Assembly: GCF_046097095.1 (NCBI RefSeq)
Contig: NZ_CP175698.1
Location: forward strand, 806,001 to 870,000
Direction of reading: 5' to 3'
DNA: 64,000 bases
Source: Natrinema sp046097095
Lineage (GTDB): Archaea; Halobacteriota; Halobacteria; Halobacteriales; Natrialbaceae
The notes under the pieces were generated by a model. That model saw only the letters and a program-made list of their open reading frames with translations, searched no databases and had not been told where the DNA came from. A program made the position numbers and the translations under genes. Shown here one piece after another: positions 1 to 8,149 of the stretch (positions are counted from its first letter, which is position 1; every line of letters begins with the position of its first letter).

Positions 1-185
1 CGCGAGCCCGCTTTCACTTCGATTAGCGTCGGGCGTCGGCTCTCGTCAGAAGTTCGCTCGCTCGAGTTCTCCGCCGTTCGTACGCACCACCGACTTGCCG
101 GACGCCGGTGAAGCGACGCCCGGTGTTATCGACCGCTCTTTCCGTTGAACGTCGCCGAAGAAACTATCGGGGCGAAAAGCGGTGG

Positions 186-1529
186 CTACTCCTCTTCCTC
201 GGGCGTATCGGCGGCGTCGCCGTCGACCCGGCGGCTGACATCGACCTGATAGTTTCCGAGGATGTCTCGCCCGAGCAAGACGGGGTAATCCATGTGACTG
301 CGGTCCTCGACGCTGGCCGTGACGGTGTGTTGGTTGCCGCCGACACCGACGACGACGTCGACGACGGGCCGGCTCTTGGACTGTTTGCTGCTTCCCGATC
401 GGATGTGGGTAATGGACTTGATCGGGCCGGCACCGATGTCGGCGGCGAGCCCGGTGTCGATGCTCGTCCGCGTCGCGCCCGTGTCGGATTTCGCGAGGAC
501 CGACGTCGAGCCGCTGGTTCCTGAGAGGACGACCTCCTCGGTGTAGCCGATCACGGCCGGCTCCGTGTCTTGGATGACCGTTTCGGCCGGCTGGGCCGTC
601 GGCCGGGAGTCGTCGAGGACGTTCGTGAGTTCTCCAACGCGCTCGTCGTCGACCTCGCCGCCGGCGCGCTCGATCGCCAGTTTGGCGATGTACGGAGCGG
701 GGCTCACCCGTGTCGCTTCGTAGAGCCCTTTGAATCCCGCGGTCGGGTTGACCTCGAGGACAAACCAGCCCTCGTCGCCCTCGACGAGGTCGACGCCGGC
801 GTAGTCGAGGCCGACGACGTCGGCCGCTCGCCGCGCCATCTCGCCGGCTTCTGTGGGGAGATCGTCGGTCGCATCCTCGACCGAGCCGCCGAGCGCGACG
901 TTGGTCCGCCAGTCGTTGTCCGGCGCGTAGCGATACATCGCGCCGACGATCTCGCTGCCGACGACGTAGACGCGCAGATCACGGTTGCGGACGTCCTCCC
1001 GATCGACGAGTTCCTGCAGGAAGGCATACCGATTGCCGACCTTGGCGTTGATCGGGTCGTCGGGGCCGACTTTCCACGTGCCGCCGCCGTGCGTGCCGAT
1101 CGCGGTCTTGTACACCGCTTCCTCGCCGTATCGCTCCCGCGCGGCGTTTAACTGGTCGCTGCTGAGCGCGAGGGTGACGTCGGGCGTCCGGACGTCGTCC
1201 GACGCGAGCGCGGTCGCGGTCGAGAGCTTGTGCATCGCCGTCATCACCGCGCTCGGCTCGTTGAGCGTCGGGACGAGCCGCGAGAAGGCGTTGACCAGCC
1301 CGAGCTCCTCGGCGGGCTGTTCGGTGTTCGACAGCAACATCCGATTTGCGATCACGTCGACCTCGGGCTCGAGGACCGGGCTGCCGTCCGTGACGCTGAT
1401 CGACGTGTTCTCAGACCGAAGCCACTCGGTATCGTGGCCGAGATCTTCGACCGCGTTGAGAATCGCTTTCGTTTCCTTGCTCGTATGAAGGCTCAACACC
1501 CCGACGGTCACGGGATCGCCACCGGCCAT
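186..1529 (-). CDS. RimK-type alpha-L-glutamate ligase fused to a retropepsin-like (RimB/DUF785-type) protease domain
   Basis: The 447-residue protein has two parts. Residues about 1-310 are an ATP-grasp ligase of the RimK family: a glycine-rich GTHGGGTWKV near residue 150 and the metal/ATP-binding LEVNPTAGFKGL near 256-267 are visible. Residues about 325-435 resemble the RimK-associated ATP-dependent zinc protease / retropepsin-like family, with the active-site motif SDTGATRTSID near 348 and a matching HMDYPVLLGRDIL strand near the end. RimK ligases add glutamate to protein or small-molecule carboxyls; the partner protease domain is usually a separate neighbouring protein. Here both sit in one chain, followed by a short Asp/Glu tail. 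The substrate is unknown. The ATG at the start gives a short MAGGDPVTV lead before the first beta strand, so this start is reasonable. No operon partner is seen within the window. Confidence 0.85.
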   Translation of the reverse strand: MAGGDPVTVGVLSLHTSKETKAILNAVEDLGHDTEWLRSENTSISVTDGSPVLEPEVDVIANRMLLSNTEQPAEELGLVNAFSRLVPTLNEPSAVMTAMHKLSTATALASDDVRTPDVTLALSSDQLNAARERYGEEAVYKTAIGTHGGGTWKVGPDDPINAKVGNRYAFLQELVDREDVRNRDLRVYVVGSEIVGAMYRYAPDNDWRTNVALGGSVEDATDDLPTEAGEMARRAADVVGLDYAGVDLVEGDEGWFVLEVNPTAGFKGLYEATRVSPAPYIAKLAIERAGGEVDDERVGELTNVLDDSRPTAQPAETVIQDTEPAVIGYTEEVVLSGTSGSTSVLAKSDTGATRTSIDTGLAADIGAGPIKSITHIRSGSSKQSKSRPVVDVVVGVGGNQHTVTASVEDRSHMDYPVLLGRDILGNYQVDVSRRVDGDAADTPEEEE

Positions 1530-1624
1530 AGCGACTAGACGCCGAGCCGTCGGATAAGTGTTGATAGCTAATGCGGAACCAAGACACTTATCTCATACCT
1601 CAACGTAATTTCAACCGTACTCCG

Positions 1625-2008
1625 ATGTCGAACAGACCGATCCGGCGGCGCGTGTTTGGCCCCGCCGCTGAGCATCCGGTAGTCGGACTTACGACTACAG
1701 TTATCGGTATTTGTGTACTATTTTTCTTCGGACTGGGAAGCAGTGTTGTTGATCGAGCCCTTCTTACTATCAATATCGCTGGATGCCTACCTGTCATCTA
1801 TGAGATCCGAGGACCCAAAGCAGCTAGTAGAGGTGTCAGTTTTCTCTGGACCGTTGTTGGGAGTAGTATAACTATTATAATGTATACGGGACTGTACGCT
1901 GTTGTCCAGCGATTCATGATCTCAGATGTCACATTACTGGTTCCATTTTTCGGAACGCTGTACGTTCAATATCTCTTTTCGAGATTTTGGGTACGGATCC
2001 GCTCGTAG
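1625..2008 (+). CDS. Small hydrophobic membrane protein upstream of the halocin-like gene (candidate immunity or accessory protein)
   Basis: About 127 residues starting at the ATG of MSNRPIRRRVFG; an in-frame ATG 18 codons upstream (1571) gives a poorer, charged lead. Three or four membrane segments can be read: VVGLTTTVIGICVLFFFGL, VDRALLTINIAGCLPVIY, FLWTVVGSSITIIMYTGLY and VTLLVPFFGTLYVQYLF. A basic N-terminus and the terminal RFWVRIRS suggest cytoplasmic ends. I do not recognise the family. Base composition is clearly more AT-rich than the surrounding chromosome, as in the next gene, suggesting that the two came together. Position directly upstream of and co-oriented with a halocin C8-like gene makes a role in immunity or export possible, but this is inference from context only. 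Confidence 0.6.
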   Translation: MSNRPIRRRVFGPAAEHPVVGLTTTVIGICVLFFFGLGSSVVDRALLTINIAGCLPVIYEIRGPKAASRGVSFLWTVVGSSITIIMYTGLYAVVQRFMISDVTLLVPFFGTLYVQYLFSRFWVRIRS

Positions 2009-2115
2009 ATTTCCAACTACCCGACGCGAACCGTTGATCGTTTCGTACGTTACAGCGATGCGATAGCGACCCCTATTATCTCAATTCTATACTATCATTA
2101 TTAATAGAATAAAGA

Positions 2116-2131
2116 ATAGTATTTTATACTT
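2116..2131 (+). promoter_or_regulatory. Probable promoter TATA element of the halocin-like gene
   Basis: An AT-rich stretch with TAGTATTTTATACT lies 31-46 nt before the ATG at 2162, inside a 60-nt AT-rich block. The spacing fits an archaeal promoter with a short leader of about 5-10 nt. Confidence 0.5.
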
Positions 2132-2161
2132 TCGGCCATAACTTCAGGTTGTAGGATTGAA

Positions 2162-3189
2162 ATGACCAGTGACAGTAGAGATACCGTCCAAGACGAGATA
2201 GACGAATATAGAGAACGACTCCAAGAGAAGGCTGACGGCGGAGGTTGTGCCGAGGTATGGAAAGCGGCACAAGACCTCCGTGGAATCAAGAGGCGCGGAT
2301 TCTTGGCGGGCGTTGCAAGCAGTCTCCTCTTCGGTTCGAACGCTGCGTCAGTCGTCGCAGCCGACGACGTAGATATATCGAACGAACCCGAAACGACCGT
2401 CGAAAAACTGGACGAGCAAGAAACCAAAGAGGTACTCCACGCCGCACTGACTGACAGGGGCGTCGAGCAAGTCCGGAGTAAGCTCATCTCCGAAGGATTC
2501 ATACCAGACTACGGCTCCGCAAGGGGATTCCAAGCGAGGTACAAGGACGAAGAATATCGCACGTTGCGGATTACGTTCGAGTCGGAAACAAGTCGAAGGA
2601 GGACGTAAGCGGCGGCACTCGTTCGGACGAACAGGATACGACAAAACGAATCGCGGGAATCCTCTGGAACGAACACGATGATGTTGATCCATACGGATAC
2701 ATTACCGAGAGCAGAAAAGACACGGCGGCATCCGTTTCGACGGACGTTGAGGCAGCGATGTCGAAGGTAGACGCTGATCTTTCTTCAGTGGAGACAATCC
2801 CCGTTACCGTCGAACACACTAACGTGCTCCCGGGGGATACGGGCGTCACGACCGAAACGAATGCCCGTACAATACCACTAGCAGCGGATGTAACCTCAGA
2901 ACCAGAGAGTAATCAAATCTCGACACAAGGTATCGGCGACTGTGCTTGTACGGCGCTACTCGGCAACAATCCACTTACCGCTTGTGCGCCGTGTGGAACC
3001 GTCGATACTGGATGTGTGGCCCAAATCGCGAACAATCACGCTGTAGAAGTCGTTGCCTGTGGAACATGTGTCGCTTCCGCTGGGTGGGTGACGGCCTCCT
3101 GCGGCGCGTGCGTTGCCGCAGTGATCGAGCAGAACAGCAACGGCTGGCATTTCTGCTGCTGGTGTGACTTGGGTGGCCCTCTGTTTTAA
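2162..3189 (+). pseudogene. Halocin C8-like precursor, interrupted by a frameshift near 2580
   Basis: The first reading frame runs from ATG 2162 to a stop at 2606-2608. It carries a Tat signal after a 40-residue charged lead (KRRGFLAGVASSLLFG near residues 43-58, then a cleavage-like AASVVAA) and then the start of a charged pro-region. At about 2576-2590 coding character moves to the -1 frame: the first frame ends in ITFESETSRRRT, whereas the other continues VGNKSKEDVSGG without a stop to 3189. That frame has no start codon of its own before ATG 2758. Joined, the chain would be about 340 residues. Its C-terminal 86 residues hold 12 cysteines in CxC, CxxC and CC pairs and end WHFCCWCDLGGPLF. 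Halocin C8 precursors have exactly this plan: Tat signal, immunity-type pro-region, Cys-rich mature peptide. Either a real inactivating mutation or a sequence error could explain the break. I see no slippery heptamer that would argue for programmed frameshifting. Confidence 0.75.
2929..3186 (+). other. Cys-rich region corresponding to the mature halocin C8-like peptide
   Basis: From GIGDCACTALLG to the end there are 86 residues with 12 Cys and many Gly, Ala and Val, against an acidic, Cys-free pro-region. Mature halocin C8 is about 76 residues with 10 Cys. The boundary is set by composition (after the SNQISTQ stretch) and is approximate. Confidence 0.55.
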
Positions 3190-3279
3190 CCTACCCTTGC
3201 GGTCCCAAGCAATAGCTGTGGCAATCTGAGACCAGGGTCGAAACTGCCTTTCAGGCATGAACCGGCCAACCACCACACT

Positions 3280-3296
3280 GATTGGCGTCACCAATC
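3280..3296. terminator. Small inverted repeat between convergent genes, possible terminator
   Basis: GATTGG and CCAATC (6 bp) flank a 5-nt loop, with a second hairpin TGCCT/AGGCA at 3245-3257. They lie between the halocin-like gene and the convergent flippase gene. There is no clear T-run, so the role is uncertain. Confidence 0.2.
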
Positions 3297-3321
3297 CTGT
3301 TCCTCGATTTCGAATCAGACA

Positions 3322-4791
3322 TCACCCGATCACCGATCGAACCTGTCGCGGATCGACCAGTCCGCTCAGCACCGCCAGCACGGCCCAGGTGACCGCCCCG
3401 ACGGCGATTGCGCCGACTAGCATGACCAGACTCGAGACCATCGGCGTCACGAGCGAGACGGCGAGCGCCATCACGCCCGTGATCGCACAGATGAGTCCCG
3501 TCGTGCGAGCGAGTCGCGCGACGTTCAGCGAGAGTTCGGTGTGAACGACATAGAGGTTGACCGCGACGTACACCGAGTGGGTCGCGACCGTCGCGATCGC
3601 CGCGCCGACAACGCCGATCCGCGGGATCAAAATGATGTTCAGACACAGGTTCGCGAGCGCCGTCAGCCCCTTGGCGATCGCGCGCGCTCGAGCGCGTCCG
3701 AGATAATCGAGACTGTCGCTCGTCAGGTTCGTGATCGCCTGCAAGACGACGAAGCCAGCGAGCACCTGCAAGACGGGCACCGCGGCCGCGTAGTCCTGCC
3801 CGAAGATCATCGTCAGGAACGGCCCCGCGACGATCGCGAGGCCGGCCGCCGCCGGGATGTAGAGCAAGAGGACGTTCGTCAGCGATTTCTCGTAGATCCG
3901 CCTGGCTTCGGCGAGCTCGTCGGCGGCCTTCTGCTCGCCGAAGTTCGGCGAGATGGTAAAGCCAAGCGACGCCGCGGGCGCGAGGACGAAGTCAGTGATC
4001 TGCTTTGCGAGGGTGTAAAACGCGACCGCAGCGGGATTTAAGAACATCCCGACGAGCACGATGTCGATCTGCTTGTCGATGACGTTCGCGCTCTGGGTCG
4101 CCGTCAGCGGCACGCTGTACTCGAGCAGCCGTCGCGAGAGGCCGTCCTCGTACTCGTCGGCCGCGTCGTACTGCCGGTAGAACCCGTAGTAGAGGATGCC
4201 AATTCCGATGACGCCGGCGACGGCATACCCGACGATGTAGCCAAAGAGAGCCCCGAGCGCACCGAGGCCGGCGAGGACGAAGACGACGGCGAAGCACAGC
4301 CGGGCTGCGCCGCTGATCGCCTGGACGATCGCGCTGTAGCCGAGGTGGTTAAACCCCTGAAACGCCACCTGCGAGAAGGTGCTAAAGGAGTAGGCGACGA
4401 GGTAGAGGACGCCCGCCGCGAGAAACGGGGCCGACTCCGGTTCGCCGAGTGCGATCGCGATCCAATCGTGGAAGAGCAAGAGCATGTACGCGACGACCGC
4501 GAGCAGGATTAGCTTGGCCGTGACCGTCGTCTTGAGGAGATACGGAACCTGTCCCGGATCCGTTTCGCGGTACTCCGAGAGATACCGGGCGACGGACCGC
4601 GAGAGACCGAGGTCCGCGAACAGCTGAACGATTGCCAGCACTCCAATCGCCCAGTACAGCGCGCCGTACCCGTCCGGATCGAGCAGGTACCGCGCGAGTA
4701 TGAACATTAACAGCGCGCTCGAGAGCATGTAGATCGCGCGCGCGACGAGCGTTGCCTTGAAGCCGTGTACGATGTGGTCCTCTCTGTTCAT
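3322..4791 (-). CDS. Flippase / polysaccharide biosynthesis membrane protein (MOP superfamily, Wzx-like)
   Basis: A 489-residue integral membrane protein. I place the start at MNREDHIVHGFKATL because the hydrophobic part begins at once after it; an upstream in-frame start would add 57 residues of unlikely composition. About 12-14 membrane helices run from residue 12 to the end, with the typical flippase pattern: SRSVARYLSEYRE in loop 2, the central YGLF-like duplication, and amphipathic positive loops such as LGRARARAIAKG. MOP-family flippases move lipid-linked sugars across the membrane for N-glycosylation or exopolysaccharide; in haloarchaea the AglR-type protein serves S-layer glycosylation. 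No glycosyltransferase neighbours are present here, so the substrate cannot be given. Confidence 0.85.
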   Translation of the reverse strand: MNREDHIVHGFKATLVARAIYMLSSALLMFILARYLLDPDGYGALYWAIGVLAIVQLFADLGLSRSVARYLSEYRETDPGQVPYLLKTTVTAKLILLAVVAYMLLLFHDWIAIALGEPESAPFLAAGVLYLVAYSFSTFSQVAFQGFNHLGYSAIVQAISGAARLCFAVVFVLAGLGALGALFGYIVGYAVAGVIGIGILYYGFYRQYDAADEYEDGLSRRLLEYSVPLTATQSANVIDKQIDIVLVGMFLNPAAVAFYTLAKQITDFVLAPAASLGFTISPNFGEQKAADELAEARRIYEKSLTNVLLLYIPAAAGLAIVAGPFLTMIFGQDYAAAVPVLQVLAGFVVLQAITNLTSDSLDYLGRARARAIAKGLTALANLCLNIILIPRIGVVGAAIATVATHSVYVAVNLYVVHTELSLNVARLARTTGLICAITGVMALAVSLVTPMVSSLVMLVGAIAVGAVTWAVLAVLSGLVDPRQVRSVIG

Positions 4792-5102
4792 TCGACGTAA
4801 TGGGTTCGATGAGACGCGCGTATCCGCACGACGGTGCAGTCGATAGCGACCAACGCACTCTCCGCATCGAGGGAGCGACCAATTGTAATGCGGAGACAAC
4901 GGACCGAAGCCGATCGCAGCGAGCCAGCGATGGTCGGGTTCTTGGCGCGGAGCCGGCCTCAAACCCCGTTTCGGATCGGTCTAGAAGATTCCACGGCGTA
5001 AAGGCGGTCAAAGGACCGAAGGAGTCGCGTACGCACGAACAGACAGCCGTTAGGCAGTTCGTGAAAACGGGGAGCTGACGACCGCAGACCGGAGGTGCAA
5101 GC
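4792..5102. other. Intergenic region without a recognised gene
   Basis: 311 nt between the flippase start and the acetyltransferase stop. I see no conserved coding frame, tRNA or strong hairpin; open frames here overlap neighbouring genes in antisense or have atypical composition. Confidence 0.5.
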
Positions 5103-5870
5103 TCAGAGATACGAGGCGTCCCACCGGGTCGCTTTCCGGCGGTTTCCGCAGTCGTTACACTCGATTCGGCCCATCGCGTCCATCGCGTTGTCGATCGATT
5201 CACAGTGCCCGCAGAACCAGGCGTAGCGATCGTGTCGGTCCGCCGTTCGGTAGGCCGTATAGAACGGTGCCTTCGACCCGCGGGCAGCCTCACCGTAACT
5301 CACGTAAATGGTCTGGCCGTCGGCTGATGCCTCGCCGACCGAAACCTCGTCGATCGCGCCCCACTCACCGTCGTCCTCGAGGTCGCTCTCGACGTAGACG
5401 TTCTCGGTGAACGTTTCGTCGCCGATGTCGACCTCGCGCTGGCCGGCCCGCTCGAAGCCGTGGTCTCGGTAAAACTGGTTACCGCCCTCGTTGTCTTCGA
5501 GAACGAAACCCTGAATCTCCGACGCGCCCTCCTCGAGCAGCGCTTCGCGAGTTCCGACGAGCAGTCGGACGCCGGTGCCGCCGTCGCGGTGATCGGGGTG
5601 GATGTGCAACCAGAGGAGGTGACCGGTGTTTGCTTGCTGGCCGACCAGTTCGCTCTGGGAGAAGCCGACGACGTCGCCGTCTCGTTCGACGACCAGGAAA
5701 AGGAGCCGATCGTCGGCGAGGTCGTCAGCGAACGACTCGCCGTACCACTTCCCGACCGCGTCGTCGATCGTCTCTGCGTCGAGAAAGTCGGTGTACGTGG
5801 AGTTGAGCGACTCGCGTGCGATCGATCGAATCGCCTCGGCGTCGTCGTCGGTCGCCTCACGAATTTCCAT
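5103..5870 (-). CDS. GNAT-family N-acetyltransferase with C-terminal zinc-ribbon-like domain
   Basis: 255 residues. Residues 1-160 are a GNAT fold: REATDDDAEAIRSIARES at the start, then LLWLHIHPDHRDGGTGVRLL, the acetyl-CoA pyrophosphate loop region, and FYRDHGFERAG as the last strand-helix. Residues 170-255 form a separate domain with two Cys pairs, FCGHCESI and ECNDCGNRR, consistent with a zinc ribbon; haloarchaeal GNAT proteins of this plan are known (DUF5816, from memory). The start is set at MEIREATDDD because a TATA-like element (complement of GATACAAAAC, 5891-5900) lies 26 nt upstream, suiting a leaderless transcript; in-frame ATGs at 5885 and 5897 are alternatives. Substrate unknown. 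Confidence 0.8.
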   Translation of the reverse strand: MEIREATDDDAEAIRSIARESLNSTYTDFLDAETIDDAVGKWYGESFADDLADDRLLFLVVERDGDVVGFSQSELVGQQANTGHLLWLHIHPDHRDGGTGVRLLVGTREALLEEGASEIQGFVLEDNEGGNQFYRDHGFERAGQREVDIGDETFTENVYVESDLEDDGEWGAIDEVSVGEASADGQTIYVSYGEAARGSKAPFYTAYRTADRHDRYAWFCGHCESIDNAMDAMGRIECNDCGNRRKATRWDASYL

Positions 5871-6076
5871 GGGTGGCCATACCATGGCCAGATACAAAAC
5901 GTATGCCCACGGTCACACATTCTGCACGACGTTGTTCGAGCGAAACCCGGTTTCTCCGGAAAAAGCGGCACGGACGATCGAACGCGGACGAGCGATAGGG
6001 AGTTTTAGTCGTGAGCGAGTAGGATAGGGTCGTTCACAGGGAGAAGATTCACGGTGATGCCGCCGGTGAGGGCGGT

Positions 6077-7183
6077 ATGAGCGACGACACGACCGCGACG
6101 GAACCGCCCGACGAGCTATCCCACCCCGAATCCATGGACGAGACGTTTACGTACAACGGCGGCCGAGTCGATCCCGGCGAATCGGCGAACATCCGTTACG
6201 GCATCAGCGAAACGTATCTGGGCGATCCCGTTCGGATCCCCGTCACGGTGATCAACGGCGAACACCCCGGACCGACGGTCTTCCTCTCGGCGGCGGCCCA
6301 CGGCGACGAACTCAACGGGATCGAGGTCGTCCGCGAGGTGGCACACGACTGGGACCACTCCGTCCTCCACGGGACGCTGATCTGTCTCCCCGTCATGAAC
6401 GTCCCCGGATTCATTGCACAGGAGCGGTATCTCCCGATCTACGACCGGGACCTGAACCGTTCGTTTCCTGGCCGCGAGGGGTCGACCAGCGCCATGCGGA
6501 TGGCCCACCAGATCTATACGAACTTCATCGAGCCCTGTGATCTCGGGATCGATTTCCATACGTCCACGCGCGGGCGAACGAATATGCTCCACGTCCGGGC
6601 GAACATGGAGTGCTCGGACGTAAGCAGACTCGCCAAGGCGTTCAGTTCGAACGTCATCATCGCCGGTGAGGGACCGTCGGGCACGCTGCGGCGGGAGGCG
6701 ACCGACGCCGGCATTCCCACGATCACCGTCGAGATGGGCGAGGCCCACCGGTTCCAGCGGCGATTGATCGATCGCGCGCTCACCGGCGTCGCGAGCGTCC
6801 TCGCCGAGTTCGGCTGCCACCGGCAGTCGTCGGTCCACTGGCCGGGCTGGCGAACCGTCATCGACTCCGATGACGAGAAGACCTGGCTCCGCGCCGACGC
6901 GGGCGGCATCGTCGACATGAAACGCGGCCGCGGCGAACTCGTCGAGGAGGGCGAGGTCATCTGTACCATCACCAACCCGTTCAAAGAGGAAGACGACATC
7001 GTCACCGTCGAGTCCCCCTTCACCGGCCTCATCGTCGGCGTCCTCGAGAACCCCGTCGTCTACCCAGGCAACCCCCTCTGTCATCTGGTCGGCCTCTCGC
7101 CGGACACGCTCACCGTGCTCGAGCGCGAGCGGACGACGCAAACGTCGCGCTCCGACCTTCGCCGACAGAGCAACGGCGCTTGA
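6077..7183 (+). CDS. Succinylglutamate desuccinylase / aspartoacylase family zinc hydrolase
   Basis: 368 residues of the M14-like aspartoacylase family, which removes acyl groups from N-acyl amino acids. The zinc ligands are visible as AAHGDELNGIE (His near 75, Glu near 78) and DFHTSTRGR (His near 161). DRDLNRSFPG near 125 supplies the conserved Arg/Asn substrate contacts, and TVEMGEAHRF near 218-227 gives the catalytic Glu. After about residue 250 there is the usual beta-barrel domain, with a lipoyl-like turn at GRGELVEEGEVICTI. The substrate cannot be decided; haloarchaeal members are generally annotated only to family level. It stands alone, 0.17 kb before sdhC on the same strand but with a separate promoter for sdhC. 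Confidence 0.85.
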   Translation: MSDDTTATEPPDELSHPESMDETFTYNGGRVDPGESANIRYGISETYLGDPVRIPVTVINGEHPGPTVFLSAAAHGDELNGIEVVREVAHDWDHSVLHGTLICLPVMNVPGFIAQERYLPIYDRDLNRSFPGREGSTSAMRMAHQIYTNFIEPCDLGIDFHTSTRGRTNMLHVRANMECSDVSRLAKAFSSNVIIAGEGPSGTLRREATDAGIPTITVEMGEAHRFQRRLIDRALTGVASVLAEFGCHRQSSVHWPGWRTVIDSDDEKTWLRADAGGIVDMKRGRGELVEEGEVICTITNPFKEEDDIVTVESPFTGLIVGVLENPVVYPGNPLCHLVGLSPDTLTVLERERTTQTSRSDLRRQSNGA

Positions 7184-7312
7184 CCGGTCGGTCGCTGAAC
7201 CGTTCACCGTTCGATGAGAGCGTCTTGAATCAGTTCGAGGAACCGGTGCCGTAACTTAACGATTTCTGTAGTTATTTTCGGAGACGGCGGGGCGGACGGG
7301 GAGATAAAAGTA

Positions 7313-7322
7313 ACTTCTATAC
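7313..7322 (+). promoter_or_regulatory. Probable TATA element of the sdhCDBA operon
   Basis: ACTTCTATAC lies 22-31 nt upstream of an ATG at 7344 that opens a 3-codon frame (ATG AGC GTA TGA) whose stop overlaps the sdhC ATG. A leaderless transcript would begin at that mini-frame. Confidence 0.4.
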
Positions 7323-7351
7323 CCCCGCGGTCTAACGGACCACATGAGCGT

Positions 7352-7783
7352 ATGAGTCAGTCTTACAATCGCGGCCTCATTGAGGACTTCGGCCGTTGGA
7401 AGGAGTTCTCGGCCGGCATGTGGGCGTGGATCTTCCACAAGTTCACCGGCTGGGTGCTTATCGGCTACCTGTTTACCCACATTGCGGTGCTGAGTAGCTC
7501 CATCGGCGGCGCACAGGGCGAAACGACAATGGTCGACGGCGAGGCGGTCAACGTGTACACCGCGACGCTGCAGGGTCTCGAGAGCCTGTTCCTCGTGCGT
7601 CTGCTCGAGGTCGGCCTGCTCGCGGTGGCCGTCTTCCACATCTTAAACGGCCTCCGCCTGCTAATGGTCGATCTCGGCGTCGGGTTGGACTCACAGGACA
7701 AGAGTTTCTATGCTTCGCTGGTGTTGACGGGCGCGATCACCGTCGCGAGCGTCCCCACCTTCCTCACGGGGGTGTCGATCTAA
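7352..7783 (+). CDS. sdhC: Succinate dehydrogenase cytochrome b556 subunit (membrane anchor)
   Basis: 143 residues with three membrane helices. The motif HKFTGWVLIGYLFTH near 31-45 and FHILNGLRLLMVDLG near 97-111 are the quinone/haem-binding features of SdhC: Ser/Lys-type quinone-site residues in helix I and the haem-ligating His in helix II. It anchors the catalytic SdhAB heterodimer and passes electrons to menaquinone. First gene of sdhCDBA; its stop overlaps the sdhD ATG by one base (TAATG). The start is fixed by a very short overlapping frame just upstream and by alignment of the family N-terminus (RWKEFSAGMWAWIFHK). Confidence 0.95.
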   Translation: MSQSYNRGLIEDFGRWKEFSAGMWAWIFHKFTGWVLIGYLFTHIAVLSSSIGGAQGETTMVDGEAVNVYTATLQGLESLFLVRLLEVGLLAVAVFHILNGLRLLMVDLGVGLDSQDKSFYASLVLTGAITVASVPTFLTGVSI

Positions 7784-8148
7784 TGGCGGAGCGCTACTCC
7801 TCCTTTACGCCCGGCGGCACTCGCTGGTTCCTCCAGCGGATCACGGCGGCGTTTCTTGTCGTCGTTCTGGCATTTCACTTCTTCCTCCTGCACTTCGTCC
7901 ATCACGCGTATGAGATAGACTTTATGGGCACGCAGGCCCGAATGGAGGATATCGGCTACTTCCTCACGATGGTGTTGTTCCTGGTCACCGCCGCGTTCCA
8001 CGGCGTCAACGGCGTCTACAACGCCTTGGTCAATCAGGGACTCGAGGGAGGCCCGAAGAAGGCCGTGCTAGCGGTGTTATCGCTCGCCGGCCTCGCGCTC
8101 GTCGCACAGGGAATCTACGTCGCACTCACTATGTCGGGACTGATCTAA
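7783..8148 (+). CDS. sdhD: Succinate dehydrogenase hydrophobic membrane anchor subunit
   Basis: 121 residues, three membrane helices: FLVVVLAFHFFLLHFVHH, YFLTMVLFLVTAAFHGVNG and VLAVLSLAGLALVAQGIYV. The N-terminal RWFLQRITAAFLV corresponds to the SdhC/D helix I motif, and the FHGVNGVYN stretch carries the conserved His and Asn of helix II. With SdhC it forms the membrane part of complex II. It starts within the sdhC stop and ends one base before the sdhB ATG, indicating tight cotranslation. Confidence 0.93.
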   Translation: MAERYSSFTPGGTRWFLQRITAAFLVVVLAFHFFLLHFVHHAYEIDFMGTQARMEDIGYFLTMVLFLVTAAFHGVNGVYNALVNQGLEGGPKKAVLAVLSLAGLALVAQGIYVALTMSGLI

Positions 8149-8149
8149 C

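Noticed and set aside
2570..2600. Programmed -1 frameshift in the halocin-like gene
   Set aside because: No slippery heptamer or downstream structure seen; mutation or sequencing error is simpler.
4382..5293. 303-residue Arg-rich frame on the minus strand
   Set aside because: Overlaps the flippase in another frame, very basic composition, no conserved block.
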